A stretch of 64,000 nucleotides of DNA from Flavobacteriales bacterium (GTDB lineage Bacteria > Bacteroidota > Bacteroidia > Flavobacteriales_C > GCA-002722245). Of this stretch, positions 50,517-59,638 are shown in pieces. The notes below the pieces were generated by a model, which made no database searches, was not told the origin of the DNA, and was given only the letters and a program-made list of their open reading frames with translations. Within the stretch, counting starts at the first letter, position 1. Each line of letters begins with the position of its first letter. The stretch spans positions 62,001-126,000 of the forward strand of contig JAHEZM010000006.1 of NCBI GenBank assembly GCA_023251075.1, given 5' to 3'. The translations under genes were made by a program, and so were the position numbers.

Positions 50517-52490
50517 TTATATTTTAACCGCAATAATTAAAATATCATCGGTTTGATCTTTATTCCCTTTCCATTCATTTACCTTTTTCTGAATAACTTC
50601 TCTTTGTTCAGCCATTGGAAGATGATGAATGCTTAAAAGTAAATCGGATAATTGTCGGTACTTGAATTTTTTACCTTCCGGTCCACCGAACTGATCGGCA
50701 ATACCATCGGTAAAAGTATAAATCACATCACCATGTTCTAATAATAATGAATGATCGGTAAAATCTTTATTGTGCTCCATATGTTTTCCTACGGGCATTT
50801 TATCACCTTTATATTCCGTCAATTTATTTTCTCGAACCAGCCAAAGCGAACTATTGGCGGCGGCAAAATTCAATGTCACGTTATCAATATCAAATTCACA
50901 CAAAACACAATCCATACCATCTTGTGAATTTTCATTTCCTTTTGGATTGAGTGCTTTTATAATTTGTTTTCGTTGTTCATTTAAAATAGCTGAAGGGGAG
51001 GTAATATTTTTTTCTACAATAATTTCATTTAAAAAAGAAATATTTAATAAACTCATGAAAGCACCTGGAACACCGTGTCCGGTACAATCAGCAGTAACCA
51101 GATAAAATTTTCTATTGTGCTGAACAGCCCAATAAAAATCTCCCGAAACAATATCCTTGGGTTGATAATAAATAAAGAACTCTAAATTCAAATGCGCTTT
51201 AATATACTCATCGCTGGTAAGTAATGCTCTTTGAATTCTTCGTGCATAAACAATAGAATCACGAATATTTTTATGCTGTTCATCACTTCTTTCTTTTTGC
51301 TTGGAAATAATATTTCTTTGTCGCTGCACCTGATCTACCCTCTTATACAAAAACACAGAAAACACCCCTACAGTTATCAAGCCCATCACTACCGAAATTA
51401 ATATTATAATCAATGTCTTGTTCTCTCCTTCATTCAACATTTTTTCAGCATCTTTCTCTTTCTGCAACAACTTAATCTCTTTATCTTTTTTCTCATGTTC
51501 GTACATGGATTGTAGTTGAAAAGATCTTTTGCCATTTTCCTCACGCAAAACACTATCCTTATATAAAGAATATAATTTTTGATTTAAAAACGCATTTTTA
51601 AAATCACCTTCGGCTGAATCGGTTAAAGCCATTCCTAAATAAGCACTTACCAAAACATCTTTAGCATCTACTTTTTTAGCTTGTGTTAAAGCAATATTGA
51701 AGTCGTTTCGGGCTTTTTTAGAATCGCCCAGTAATAAATGAACATATCCTACATCGGCATAACACAAAGCGATACCAATTTTATCTCCGTATCCTTTTTT
51801 AATTTCAATACACTCATAATAATACTTTAATGATTTTTCATATTGACCAAGGCGTTTGTAGATATTGCCATAACTTGTATAAGTATAACCCAAGCCCTGA
51901 AAATCGCCAATTTCCCTACAAATTTTCTCGCTCTTTTTAGCAAACTCAAGAGCTATTTCGTATTGACAAGTAGAATAATAAACAATGCTTAAATTTAACG
52001 CACAGTAAGCTACTCCCTGCTTGAACCCTATGTTTTCAAAGTATGAAAGAGCTGCTAAATTATGGCCTTTAGCATCACTATATTTCATTTGAGCACACTC
52101 GGTAATTCCTATGTTCAATAAAACCCAACCAACATTTAGTGAATCACGCAAAGATTCTAAAATAGAAAGAGCTTTATATTGAAATTCAAGCGCACGAACA
52201 TGATCTCCTCTATATTGATTCAATCGTCCGAAACTATAATAAGCTAATCCTTCACCCTTTTTAAATTTGATTCGCTCCGATAAAGTAAGCGCTTCATCAG
52301 AACGAATGGTAGCCATATGGATTTCGCCTGTTTCGGAATACGCTAAAGCCAATTGAACTAACGTGAGGGCTTTGGAGGTGTCGGATTTTAGAGTGGGTAG
52401 TGCTTTTAGTAAGGAATCAATTCGTTTATTTTGAGCATGAGATACACCGCATACTATTAATAATATAAAAAGTATAAATCTATCTCTCAT
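50517..52490 (-). CDS. TPR-SpoIIE PP2C phosphatase, membrane-anchored
   Basis: The 657-residue protein has a signal peptide (MRDRFILFILLIVCGVSHA), about seven TPR units at 35-330 (such as GLAYYSFGRLNQYRGDHVRAL, GLGYTYTSYGNIYKRLGQYEK, ALCYADVGYVHLLLGDSKKA), a coiled segment, one membrane helix (about 352-375, IIILISVVMGLITVGVFSVFL), a coiled linker and a SpoIIE PP2C domain with SGDFYWA, ADCTGHGVPGAFMSLLNI, FTDGIADQFGGPEG and QTDDILIIAVKI. The periplasmic TPR part suggests a sensory input that controls the cytoplasmic phosphatase. Its domain and linker closely resemble the protein at 30040. Confidence 0.92.
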   Translation of the reverse strand: MRDRFILFILLIVCGVSHAQNKRIDSLLKALPTLKSDTSKALTLVQLALAYSETGEIHMATIRSDEALTLSERIKFKKGEGLAYYSFGRLNQYRGDHVRALEFQYKALSILESLRDSLNVGWVLLNIGITECAQMKYSDAKGHNLAALSYFENIGFKQGVAYCALNLSIVYYSTCQYEIALEFAKKSEKICREIGDFQGLGYTYTSYGNIYKRLGQYEKSLKYYYECIEIKKGYGDKIGIALCYADVGYVHLLLGDSKKARNDFNIALTQAKKVDAKDVLVSAYLGMALTDSAEGDFKNAFLNQKLYSLYKDSVLREENGKRSFQLQSMYEHEKKDKEIKLLQKEKDAEKMLNEGENKTLIIILISVVMGLITVGVFSVFLYKRVDQVQRQRNIISKQKERSDEQHKNIRDSIVYARRIQRALLTSDEYIKAHLNLEFFIYYQPKDIVSGDFYWAVQHNRKFYLVTADCTGHGVPGAFMSLLNISFLNEIIVEKNITSPSAILNEQRKQIIKALNPKGNENSQDGMDCVLCEFDIDNVTLNFAAANSSLWLVRENKLTEYKGDKMPVGKHMEHNKDFTDHSLLLEHGDVIYTFTDGIADQFGGPEGKKFKYRQLSDLLLSIHHLPMAEQREVIQKKVNEWKGNKDQTDDILIIAVKI

Positions 52491-52615
52491 CTTAATATCC
52501 CCTATTACTCTTACCTTAATGTAGTTTTTTTTATTGAGAATAAAAAATGTACATCAAAAAGCAAAAAGTCCTCCTTAAAGAAATTAATTAATTTAGTACC
52601 TCAAACGATGAATTG

Positions 52616-53080
52616 ATGAAAAAGATTCTAATGGTATGCCTGGGCAACATTTGCAGATCTCCTGTTGCGGAAGGGCTAATGAAAACTAAAGCTAAAAAGT
52701 ATGATTTAGATATTCTTGTAGCATCTGCCGGAACTTCAGACTGGCATGAGGGAGAGCACCCTGATCAGCGCTCATCAGCCAACGCATTACAACACGGGGT
52801 GGATATTAGAAATCAACGATCACGACCAATTAAAAAAGATGATTTCGATAAATTTGATCTTATCTTCACCATGGATCATTCTAATTATAGCAATGTAATG
52901 GATTTGTGTCCGGAAAAACACATTGAAAAAGTGAAAATGATATTGAACGAATCGTATCCGGAAGAAAACAAAGCAGTACCTGATCCTTACTACACTACTG
53001 ATGGCTTTGAAGAAGTATTTCAATTATTAGATAAAGCCTGTGAAAAAATTGCACTAAAAATTAAAAACAATGAGTACTAA
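52616..53080 (+). CDS. Low-molecular-weight protein-tyrosine phosphatase
   Basis: From ATG 52616 the protein has 154 residues. The active-site loop is CLGNICRSP with the catalytic Cys8 and Arg14, and the acidic partner is in VPDPYYTTDGFEEVF. DFDKFDLIFTMDHSNYSNV and the C-terminal helix also match. It dephosphorylates protein tyrosines, often those of tyrosine kinases of capsule export. It overlaps the next gene by 11 bp, so they are one unit. In Bacteroidota I know dnaA-LMW-PTP-methyltransferase as a common neighbourhood. Confidence 0.95.
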   Translation: MKKILMVCLGNICRSPVAEGLMKTKAKKYDLDILVASAGTSDWHEGEHPDQRSSANALQHGVDIRNQRSRPIKKDDFDKFDLIFTMDHSNYSNVMDLCPEKHIEKVKMILNESYPEENKAVPDPYYTTDGFEEVFQLLDKACEKIALKIKNNEY

Positions 53081-53789
53081 AGGAAAACTATTGCTATTCC
53101 CAACATTATTGGGAGAGAATCATTATGCAGAAGTTTTACCTGCAAAAACTATTGAAAACATTAGAAGTACGAAATATTTCGTGGTAGAAAATGAGAGAAC
53201 AGCGCGCCGCTTTATTTCTTCTTTAAAAAGCAATTTTCCTATTCCCGAATTGAAATTGTGGTTGTTGGATAAACACGATGAAAAAAACAAGAATGATTTT
53301 CATGAAGCTTTTAATTTATTAGACAATGGCGAAAACGTAGGTTTGCTTTCAGAAGCCGGTTGTCCGGCCATTGCCGACCCTGGCAACAACATCGTTGCAA
53401 AAGCACATCAAAAAGGAATTTCGGTAGTTCCCTTCGTTGGGCCGAGCTCACTGTTATTGGCCTTAATGGCATCGGGTTTTAACGGCCAAAATTTTACTTT
53501 TCATGGTTATTTACCCAAAGAAAAACCTCAGCTTCATCAAAAATTAAAACAGATTGAAAATATTTCCCGCAGCGATAAATCGGCACATTTATTTATTGAA
53601 ACTCCTTACCGAAACAATCAAATGGTGGAGGAAATTATTATTGCCTGTTCTCCCGACACCAAGCTGTGTATAGCAGCAGACATAACTACTGAAACAGAAG
53701 AAATTTTCAGTGCTTCATTAGCACATTGGAAAAATCACAAAAGAGATTTTCATAAACGCCCGGCGATTTTTATTTTGCAAAAAGGATAA
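53070..53789 (+). CDS. RsmI-like SAM-dependent methyltransferase
   Basis: The 239-residue protein has the tetrapyrrole methylase fold of the RsmI family: LLLFPTLLGENHYAEVLP, KYFVVENERTARRFISSL, NVGLLSEAGCPAIADPG (the G-x-E-A-G-x-P-x-x-x-D-P-G SAM site) and VVPFVGPSSLLLALMASGF. RsmI methylates C1402 of 16S rRNA. This form is somewhat shorter than E. coli RsmI (286), so it is more likely a related paralogue. It overlaps the phosphatase gene by 11 bp. Confidence 0.9.
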   Translation: MSTKGKLLLFPTLLGENHYAEVLPAKTIENIRSTKYFVVENERTARRFISSLKSNFPIPELKLWLLDKHDEKNKNDFHEAFNLLDNGENVGLLSEAGCPAIADPGNNIVAKAHQKGISVVPFVGPSSLLLALMASGFNGQNFTFHGYLPKEKPQLHQKLKQIENISRSDKSAHLFIETPYRNNQMVEEIIIACSPDTKLCIAADITTETEEIFSASLAHWKNHKRDFHKRPAIFILQKG

Positions 53790-53851
53790 AAGTTAAGAAT
53801 CGATTTCGCTATAATTTCAGATAAATTTGTACTTTAATACAAAGAAAAAAC

Positions 53852-54361
53852 ATGAAGCAATTACTTACGATCATCTTAGTTGTTGGATTTAGTGCATTGA
53901 ATGCTCAAAACAATAATTTTTTGAGCGCTAGCAGTCCCGATGGAAAATACACCATCAATCATCTTAAAGGCTGGACTCCTTCGTTCAATTCAGGTAGTGA
54001 ATTAAGTTTGAAAGCCAACGGAACCAGCGTTGAAAACATTCCTATTCAACTGGCCTTAACCAAAGAAGAAAATCTTTTACCCACTACAACAATCGATAAT
54101 ATTTCCTCTAGAAATACTTTAATTATTCGTCAGCTCTTAAATGCATTTATTCTGGAAAACGGCACTTCTACTATCGATGGTAATCCTGCGAATTGGATTT
54201 CTTACACCTACGAAGTAAACGGAAGAGAATTACAAGGAATAGCTTATTTCTTTATTAAAGGTGGAATAGCTTATCAATTGGTAGTTCATTCTTCGGAAGG
54301 TGATTTTAGAACGATGGAACCTTTGTACCGTGAAATTGCTGAATCTCTGGAAATCAAATAA
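53852..54361 (+). CDS. Secreted PsbP/DcrB-like protein of unknown function
   Basis: The 169-residue protein has a signal peptide (MKQLLTIILVVGFSALNAQ). The mature part opens SSPDGKYTINHLKGW, and shows the order of strands and helix of PsbP/DcrB-like proteins (TIDNISSRNTLIIRQLLNAF, GNPANWISYTYEVNGRELQG, IAYQLVVHSSEGDFRTMEPLY). That fold assignment is by eye. A TAAATTTG box (53822-53829) lies 22 bp upstream. Its 3' end overlaps the GT9 gene by 8 bp. Confidence 0.65.
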   Translation: MKQLLTIILVVGFSALNAQNNNFLSASSPDGKYTINHLKGWTPSFNSGSELSLKANGTSVENIPIQLALTKEENLLPTTTIDNISSRNTLIIRQLLNAFILENGTSTIDGNPANWISYTYEVNGRELQGIAYFFIKGGIAYQLVVHSSEGDFRTMEPLYREIAESLEIK

Positions 54362-55349
54362 GAACTTTCATTACTTCTTCAGGGGTAATTGATTTAATTA
54401 GCAAGTCCAATTCTGCATCAGAACTGGATTTTTCATTTTTACACAAAACAATAGCTTGCTTACCTAAGGGGCTCCATCTTCCGGGATGAATTGGCTTACG
54501 AGCGGAATATAAGCCCACTGCCTTTTTACCCAGCGCTGCTGCAATATGCAGCGGGCCAGTACTTGCGGCCACCAAAGCATCACAATAATCAATCAAAGAA
54601 ATCAACTCCTCTAATTGTAATTGACCTGTTAAATCAACAATACCCTCCACTTGCAATAAATTTGATTCAGCAACAATCATTTCCTTTTCTTTTGCAGTAC
54701 CTGTTACCACCACCTGAATACCTTTTGAAATCAATAGTTTCGACAATTCCGTAAAATTATCCAAGCCCCACTCTACTGCACTTCCCTGAGATTTAGGATG
54801 GAGAATTACATTGTGGTTTTTACGAATTATTTTCTTTTGAATTTCTGGTGGTAATATATCTTTTGCTTTAAATCCGTACCAGTTTTTCAATTCATCAATG
54901 GATGGTTCAACAGAAATATTAAACCCTTCCAATAATTTAAAATTCAATTGCGCTTCGTGCAAATCACTGTTTTTTCTTGAAAAAGGAACAGTTTTGTTGC
55001 ATGTTAACCAATGAAAAAAACGATGGCTTGTACCTATTCTCAGTGGAATTTGAGCAGCTCGCGCACTAAATGCCACTTCTTTTCTAGGAAACACATGAAC
55101 TATAGCATCGGCATTGAATTTTTTGAGAAAAACTGCTTGTTGCTCCCGATCTAATTTCTCCATATCATCGAAACTCGCAAAACAATCAACATACTCGCAA
55201 TTACTCACCACCGATTGAGTATAATTTTTTCCTAAAAATATAATATACACCTCAGGATACTTCATTTTCAAATACCCCAATAGTGGTAAAGTCAGCATCA
55301 CATCTCCAATGCTATCTGTCCTACTTATAATAATTCTCTTGCCGTCCAT
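54354..55349 (-). CDS. Glycosyltransferase family 9 (heptosyltransferase-like)
   Basis: The 331-residue protein has the GT9 layout: ISRTDSIGDVMLTLPLLGYLK (acceptor-side loop with the conserved Asp), VYIIFLGKNYTQSVV, ADAIVHVFPRKEVAFSARAA, VILHPKSQGSAVEWGLDNF and DYCDALVAASTGPLHIAAALGKKAVGLY, whose S-T-G-P-x-H-x-A-x-x-x is the signature of heptosyltransferases. It probably adds a sugar to lipopolysaccharide core or another envelope glycan; the acceptor is unknown. It is divergent from the second giant adhesin gene. Confidence 0.93.
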   Translation of the reverse strand: MDGKRIIISRTDSIGDVMLTLPLLGYLKMKYPEVYIIFLGKNYTQSVVSNCEYVDCFASFDDMEKLDREQQAVFLKKFNADAIVHVFPRKEVAFSARAAQIPLRIGTSHRFFHWLTCNKTVPFSRKNSDLHEAQLNFKLLEGFNISVEPSIDELKNWYGFKAKDILPPEIQKKIIRKNHNVILHPKSQGSAVEWGLDNFTELSKLLISKGIQVVVTGTAKEKEMIVAESNLLQVEGIVDLTGQLQLEELISLIDYCDALVAASTGPLHIAAALGKKAVGLYSARKPIHPGRWSPLGKQAIVLCKNEKSSSDAELDLLIKSITPEEVMKVLI

Positions 55350-55398
55350 TCACTAAAACAAAACCAAATACGTCAGATTACGTACTAATGATCACCCA

Positions 55399-58300
55399 AT
55401 GAGGAAATCAGTACTTACATATTTAATGGTTAATATACTATATATATGTGCTTCGGCACAAATAGTAACCAATAAATCTTTAACCCCTGATCAATTAGTA
55501 AGAACGGTTCTTTTAGGTAGTGATGTTACCATTTCCAATGTTCAATACACCGGATCAAACGTAGGTATTGGTTCTTTCTCAGGAACTTCTAATATTGGTT
55601 TTAGTTCGGGAATTGTTTTGGCATCAGGAGATATCGACAATTGTAAAGGCCCTAATAATTCAGGTAGCCAGTCCTCTAATTTATCTTCCGGTGGTGATAA
55701 CGATCTTGCAATCATCACATCCAACACTATTTTTGATGCGTCTATCTTAGAATTTGATTTCTCTGCAAATACACCCACCGTTACTTTTGAATATACTTTT
55801 GGTTCAGAAGAATATCTGGAATTTGTGAATTCTTCTTTCAACGACGTATTTGCTTTTTTTATAAGCGGTCCGGGAATCAATGGAACCTATACTAATAACG
55901 CAATGAATATCGCATTGGTTCCGGGCACTAATACCGCTGTATCCATTAACAATGTAAATACCGGATCATTTCCGCAATACTATGTAGATAATGGTGATGG
56001 ACATGGGGGTGCACCTTCTTATACCGATTCAAAAACCACTCAATACGATGGAATTACTACTGTGCTTACAGCCACTGCCAATATTACTCCCTGCCAAACC
56101 TATCACATTAAAATTGCAATTGCCGATGTGGGAGATGGCGCTTACGATTCGGGAGTATTTTTAAAAGCAAAAAGTTTTTCCGGACAAAAATCATCTACTG
56201 AACTTACTTATGCAATGGGCACCAGCCTGATTGAAGGGTGTATGAGCGGCTCATTAAAAATCAACTTACCTCAGGCTGCAACCAGCAATTACACCGTAGA
56301 TTTAACTTATGGCGGAACAGCTGTAAACGGAACAGATATACAATTACTTCCAGCCAATGTGGTGATACCGACAGGACAAACTTCAGCTACATTAAATCTT
56401 AATGCACTAAGCGACAATTCAACGGAAGGAGCAGAAAAATTAATTATTTACGCAAAAACATCTCTTTGTCAGATCGATACTATTGAAGTAAATATTAGCG
56501 ATAACTCTCCCCTAACCATCAATAATTCGACCACCATAAAAGCTTGCGATCAAAATGGAACTGTTACTGCCAATACGAGTGGTGGATATGGAACAATGAC
56601 CTATGCATGGACTCCTAATTTAAGTAGCTCGAGCACTTTAAATTTCAATGTTAATACGAATCCAAATGTATCACTAACAGTAACTGATCAGTGTAACAAT
56701 ACCGCTTCAAAAAATTTCAATGCAATAATAGGTCCGCCTGATATCAATGCTGGAAATGACACCTCTATTTGTAGTGGAAATGTTTTACAAATTGGAGAAA
56801 GTGCTGAAGCAGGATATACCTACGTATGGACAACCTCATCACACTTAAGTGCTACTAATATTTCGAATCCAAAATTTCAACATAGCATTACAGGAGTAGC
56901 CAACCAAAGCTTTACTCAAATACTTAAAAAAACGAAAGGAACCTGTTTAAATATTGATACCGTAGTAATTACTGTTATTGCACCTCCTGTTATTTCCATA
57001 ACACCTGTAGCTACACTTTGCTTTAACGAATGCAACGGATCGGCAATAGAAAACACAAATGCAGCAGGAGTTACTTACCTGTGGAAAGATGCAAGTGGAA
57101 CCAATAAAGGAAATGGAATTCAGATTAATAATTTATGTATTGGGAAATATTATTTAACCATTACCGATCAAAATGGATGCTCCTCAACAGATAGTACTAC
57201 TATTACTCAACCCTCTGTTTTATCAGTTCAAACTACCTCTACACCTACCGCTTGTTCTTTTAATGATGGTGTGGTAAATGCCAATCCTACAGGAGGAACA
57301 AATCCTTACAGTTATAGCTGGACTAAAAGTGGAAGTAATGAAGGACTTACTAAAGCAGTTTCAGGAAAAGGGATAGGAACATACGACGTAACAGTAACTG
57401 ATATGAATGGTTGCGTTACTCAAGCGAATGCTACTATTCAATATAAAACCAAACCTGTAATCACCAATCTTATTGCCACTCAACCTAAGTGTTATCAAGG
57501 CAATGATGGTACTATTAGCGTGGCGGTACAAGGAGCTAATCCTTTTCAATACAACTGGAATCAAGGAGGAAATTTAAGTACTGCCTCTGCACTCGCTGCA
57601 GGAAATTATTCTGTAATTGTTAGTGATAGTAACGGCTGCGTGAATGATACCTCCTACACTCTTTCTCAACCTACCGAATTAAAAATTTTCTTAACCAGCG
57701 ATACTACCATTTGTAAAAACTCTTGTGCTAATATTACTGCCACAGCATCTGGAGGAACAGGTAATATTACTTTTAACTGGCAAGGCATTGGAACGGGAGC
57801 AACACAACAATTGTGTATGGATACCTCTTCTGTTTCTTATTTTGTTTTTGCGAGTGATGCCAATCAATGTGCCAGCACTACCAAATCAATTGTGTTAAAT
57901 GCTCCGGCATCACCAAAGGTTAAGTTAAGCTATTTCCCTAAAAAAGATATTTACTGCGTAAACGATCCTGTTACTCTTTCTGCAAGTGCATCAAAAGGAA
58001 TGGCTCCTTACACTTATCAGTGGGGACACATTAACGATAATATAAACAACACTTCTGCGAATTTAGTAAGTTCTACCACTTTCAAAATTCAGGTAAAAGA
58101 TGCTTGTAATTTGTTATCTAATATTGATTCTGTTTTCTTGGTAGTAAGAAATGAACCCAACTTTACTTACACTATAGATGCTTTACCAGGCTGTTCTCCT
58201 CAACCGGTTTTTCTTACCAATACAAGTAGTGAAAGTTTTACGGCAATCGACTGGCATTTAAAAAATACTTTAGGTGAATTTGATTTTAAAAGCTCTGGGG

Positions 58301-58950
58301 AAGCAGCAACGGTAACTATTTTAGAAGGTGGTATTTATGCCGGCGAAGCAAATGTTACTACGGTAGAAGGTTGTGTTTACAATATTCCTTTAAAAGATAG
58401 TGTGGAGGTTTGGTACAAAGCTCGTCCGAATTTCGTTACCTCTCAAACTACTATTCTTGCTTCTAATCCGATTGTAAATACATTAAACACAAGTACTAAC
58501 TCTGTATCTTATGTTTGGAATTTTTATGATCATGATGATGTAGCAACCTATACCGATTTCAAAGCGACCTACACTTATAGCGATACCGGTTGGTACAAAA
58601 TTCAATTGATTGCAACTTCTTCTCAGGGATGTTCAGATAGCATCACTAAAAAAGTATATGTAATTCCTGATTTCACTTTATATTTCCCTAATGCATTTAC
58701 GCCTGATGGAAATGGAAACAATGAAGTATTTAAAGGTTATGGTCAGTTTGTTGGGCAATATCAATTACTGATATTCGATCGATGGGGAGAACTAATTTTT
58801 GAAAGCAATGATCTCAATGTAGGATGGAATGGTAAAATGCATAATACCGGTGCCGACTGTATGAATGAAGTTTACGTTTACATTTCTAAAGCCCGCGAAT
58901 TAGATGGTAGAATGCATGAGCAACATGGCTCAGTAACCCTGATGCGCTGA
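55399..58950 (+). CDS. T9SS type B cargo with choice-of-anchor L domain and SprB-like repeats
   Basis: The 1,183-residue protein has a signal peptide (MRKSVLTYLMVNILYICASA). Residues 25-260 match the choice-of-anchor L domain (PDQLVRTVLLGSDVTISNV, IGFSSGIVLASGDIDNCKG, TFEYTFGSEEYLEFVNSSFND, DVFAFFISGPG, TYHIKIAIADVGDGAYDSGVF). A Calx-beta-like part follows (about 270-370), then about four SprB-type units (VTYLWKDASGTNKG, CIGKYYLTITDQNGCSSTDS; PTGGTNPYSYSWTK, DVTVTDMNGCVTQA), a PKD-like domain (VSYVWNFYDHDDVATYTD) and the CHU_C domain (LYFPNAFTPDGNGNNEVF, FDRWGELIF, VGWNGK). It is secreted by T9SS and probably surface-bound. Confidence 0.93.
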   Translation: MRKSVLTYLMVNILYICASAQIVTNKSLTPDQLVRTVLLGSDVTISNVQYTGSNVGIGSFSGTSNIGFSSGIVLASGDIDNCKGPNNSGSQSSNLSSGGDNDLAIITSNTIFDASILEFDFSANTPTVTFEYTFGSEEYLEFVNSSFNDVFAFFISGPGINGTYTNNAMNIALVPGTNTAVSINNVNTGSFPQYYVDNGDGHGGAPSYTDSKTTQYDGITTVLTATANITPCQTYHIKIAIADVGDGAYDSGVFLKAKSFSGQKSSTELTYAMGTSLIEGCMSGSLKINLPQAATSNYTVDLTYGGTAVNGTDIQLLPANVVIPTGQTSATLNLNALSDNSTEGAEKLIIYAKTSLCQIDTIEVNISDNSPLTINNSTTIKACDQNGTVTANTSGGYGTMTYAWTPNLSSSSTLNFNVNTNPNVSLTVTDQCNNTASKNFNAIIGPPDINAGNDTSICSGNVLQIGESAEAGYTYVWTTSSHLSATNISNPKFQHSITGVANQSFTQILKKTKGTCLNIDTVVITVIAPPVISITPVATLCFNECNGSAIENTNAAGVTYLWKDASGTNKGNGIQINNLCIGKYYLTITDQNGCSSTDSTTITQPSVLSVQTTSTPTACSFNDGVVNANPTGGTNPYSYSWTKSGSNEGLTKAVSGKGIGTYDVTVTDMNGCVTQANATIQYKTKPVITNLIATQPKCYQGNDGTISVAVQGANPFQYNWNQGGNLSTASALAAGNYSVIVSDSNGCVNDTSYTLSQPTELKIFLTSDTTICKNSCANITATASGGTGNITFNWQGIGTGATQQLCMDTSSVSYFVFASDANQCASTTKSIVLNAPASPKVKLSYFPKKDIYCVNDPVTLSASASKGMAPYTYQWGHINDNINNTSANLVSSTTFKIQVKDACNLLSNIDSVFLVVRNEPNFTYTIDALPGCSPQPVFLTNTSSESFTAIDWHLKNTLGEFDFKSSGEAATVTILEGGIYAGEANVTTVEGCVYNIPLKDSVEVWYKARPNFVTSQTTILASNPIVNTLNTSTNSVSYVWNFYDHDDVATYTDFKATYTYSDTGWYKIQLIATSSQGCSDSITKKVYVIPDFTLYFPNAFTPDGNGNNEVFKGYGQFVGQYQLLIFDRWGELIFESNDLNVGWNGKMHNTGADCMNEVYVYISKARELDGRMHEQHGSVTLMR

Positions 58951-58999
58951 TTCCTTTTTATTCAAGAAAAAAACAATTAGGTTTACTCAAAATAAACTT

Positions 59000-59569
59000 A
59001 TGACCATTGTATTCGCCAGCAACAACCTCCACAAAGTAGAAGAAGTTAAGAACAAACTGAGAATGCCTATTTTAAGTTTGAAGGACATTAAGTGTTTCGA
59101 AGAAATTCCAGAAACCGGTAACACCTTTGAAGAAAATGCTTTTATAAAAGCGAATCACGTTTACACAAAATATAAAAAAGATTGTTTTGCCGATGATTCA
59201 GGGTTGGTAATTGAAGCATTGGATGGTGAACCCGGAGTATATTCAGCACGATATGCTGGCGAGTATGGTAATGGCGAAGCAAACATGGATAAAGTTTTAC
59301 TTAAAATGAAAAACAAAAGCAACCGCAAAGCAAAATTTGTAACGGTAATTTGTTTAATTCTAAAAGGTGAAACTCATTATTTTCGAGGCGAAATAAATGG
59401 AATAATTACCGGACAAAAAATGGGCTCTAAAGGATTTGGATATGATCCTATTTTTTTACCAGACGGATCAAAAAAGACTTTCGCTGAGATGAGTTTGGAC
59501 GATAAGAGTCATATTAGTCACCGTGCTCTAGCATTAAGACAAATGCAACTTTTTCTGAAAGGAAAATAA
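59000..59569 (+). CDS. rdgB: Non-canonical purine NTP pyrophosphatase (RdgB/HAM1 family)
   Basis: The 189-residue protein removes dITP, ITP and XTP to the monophosphates. Motifs: IVFASNNLHKVEEVKNKL, EIPETGNTFEENAFIKA, DCFADDSGLVIEALDGEPGVYSARYAG (the catalytic core), GEINGIITGQKMGSKGFGYDPIF and SHRALALRQM. It is monocistronic on the plus strand, convergent with a small gene at 59639. No good plus-strand terminator is seen, only the hairpin at 59586-59620. Confidence 0.95.
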   Translation: MTIVFASNNLHKVEEVKNKLRMPILSLKDIKCFEEIPETGNTFEENAFIKANHVYTKYKKDCFADDSGLVIEALDGEPGVYSARYAGEYGNGEANMDKVLLKMKNKSNRKAKFVTVICLILKGETHYFRGEINGIITGQKMGSKGFGYDPIFLPDGSKKTFAEMSLDDKSHISHRALALRQMQLFLKGK

Positions 59570-59585
59570 TACGAGTGATGTATAA

Positions 59586-59620
59586 AAAAATCGCTTCACT
59601 GTAATACAGCAAAGCGATTC
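59586..59620 (-). terminator. Intrinsic terminator of the small charged-protein gene
   Basis: On the minus strand, AATCGCTTTGCTGT and ACAGTGAAGCGATT pair with one mismatch around a 3-nt loop, then a T7 run (59585-59592). Confidence 0.88.
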
Positions 59621-59638
59621 AATCTATCTTTTTAAATA

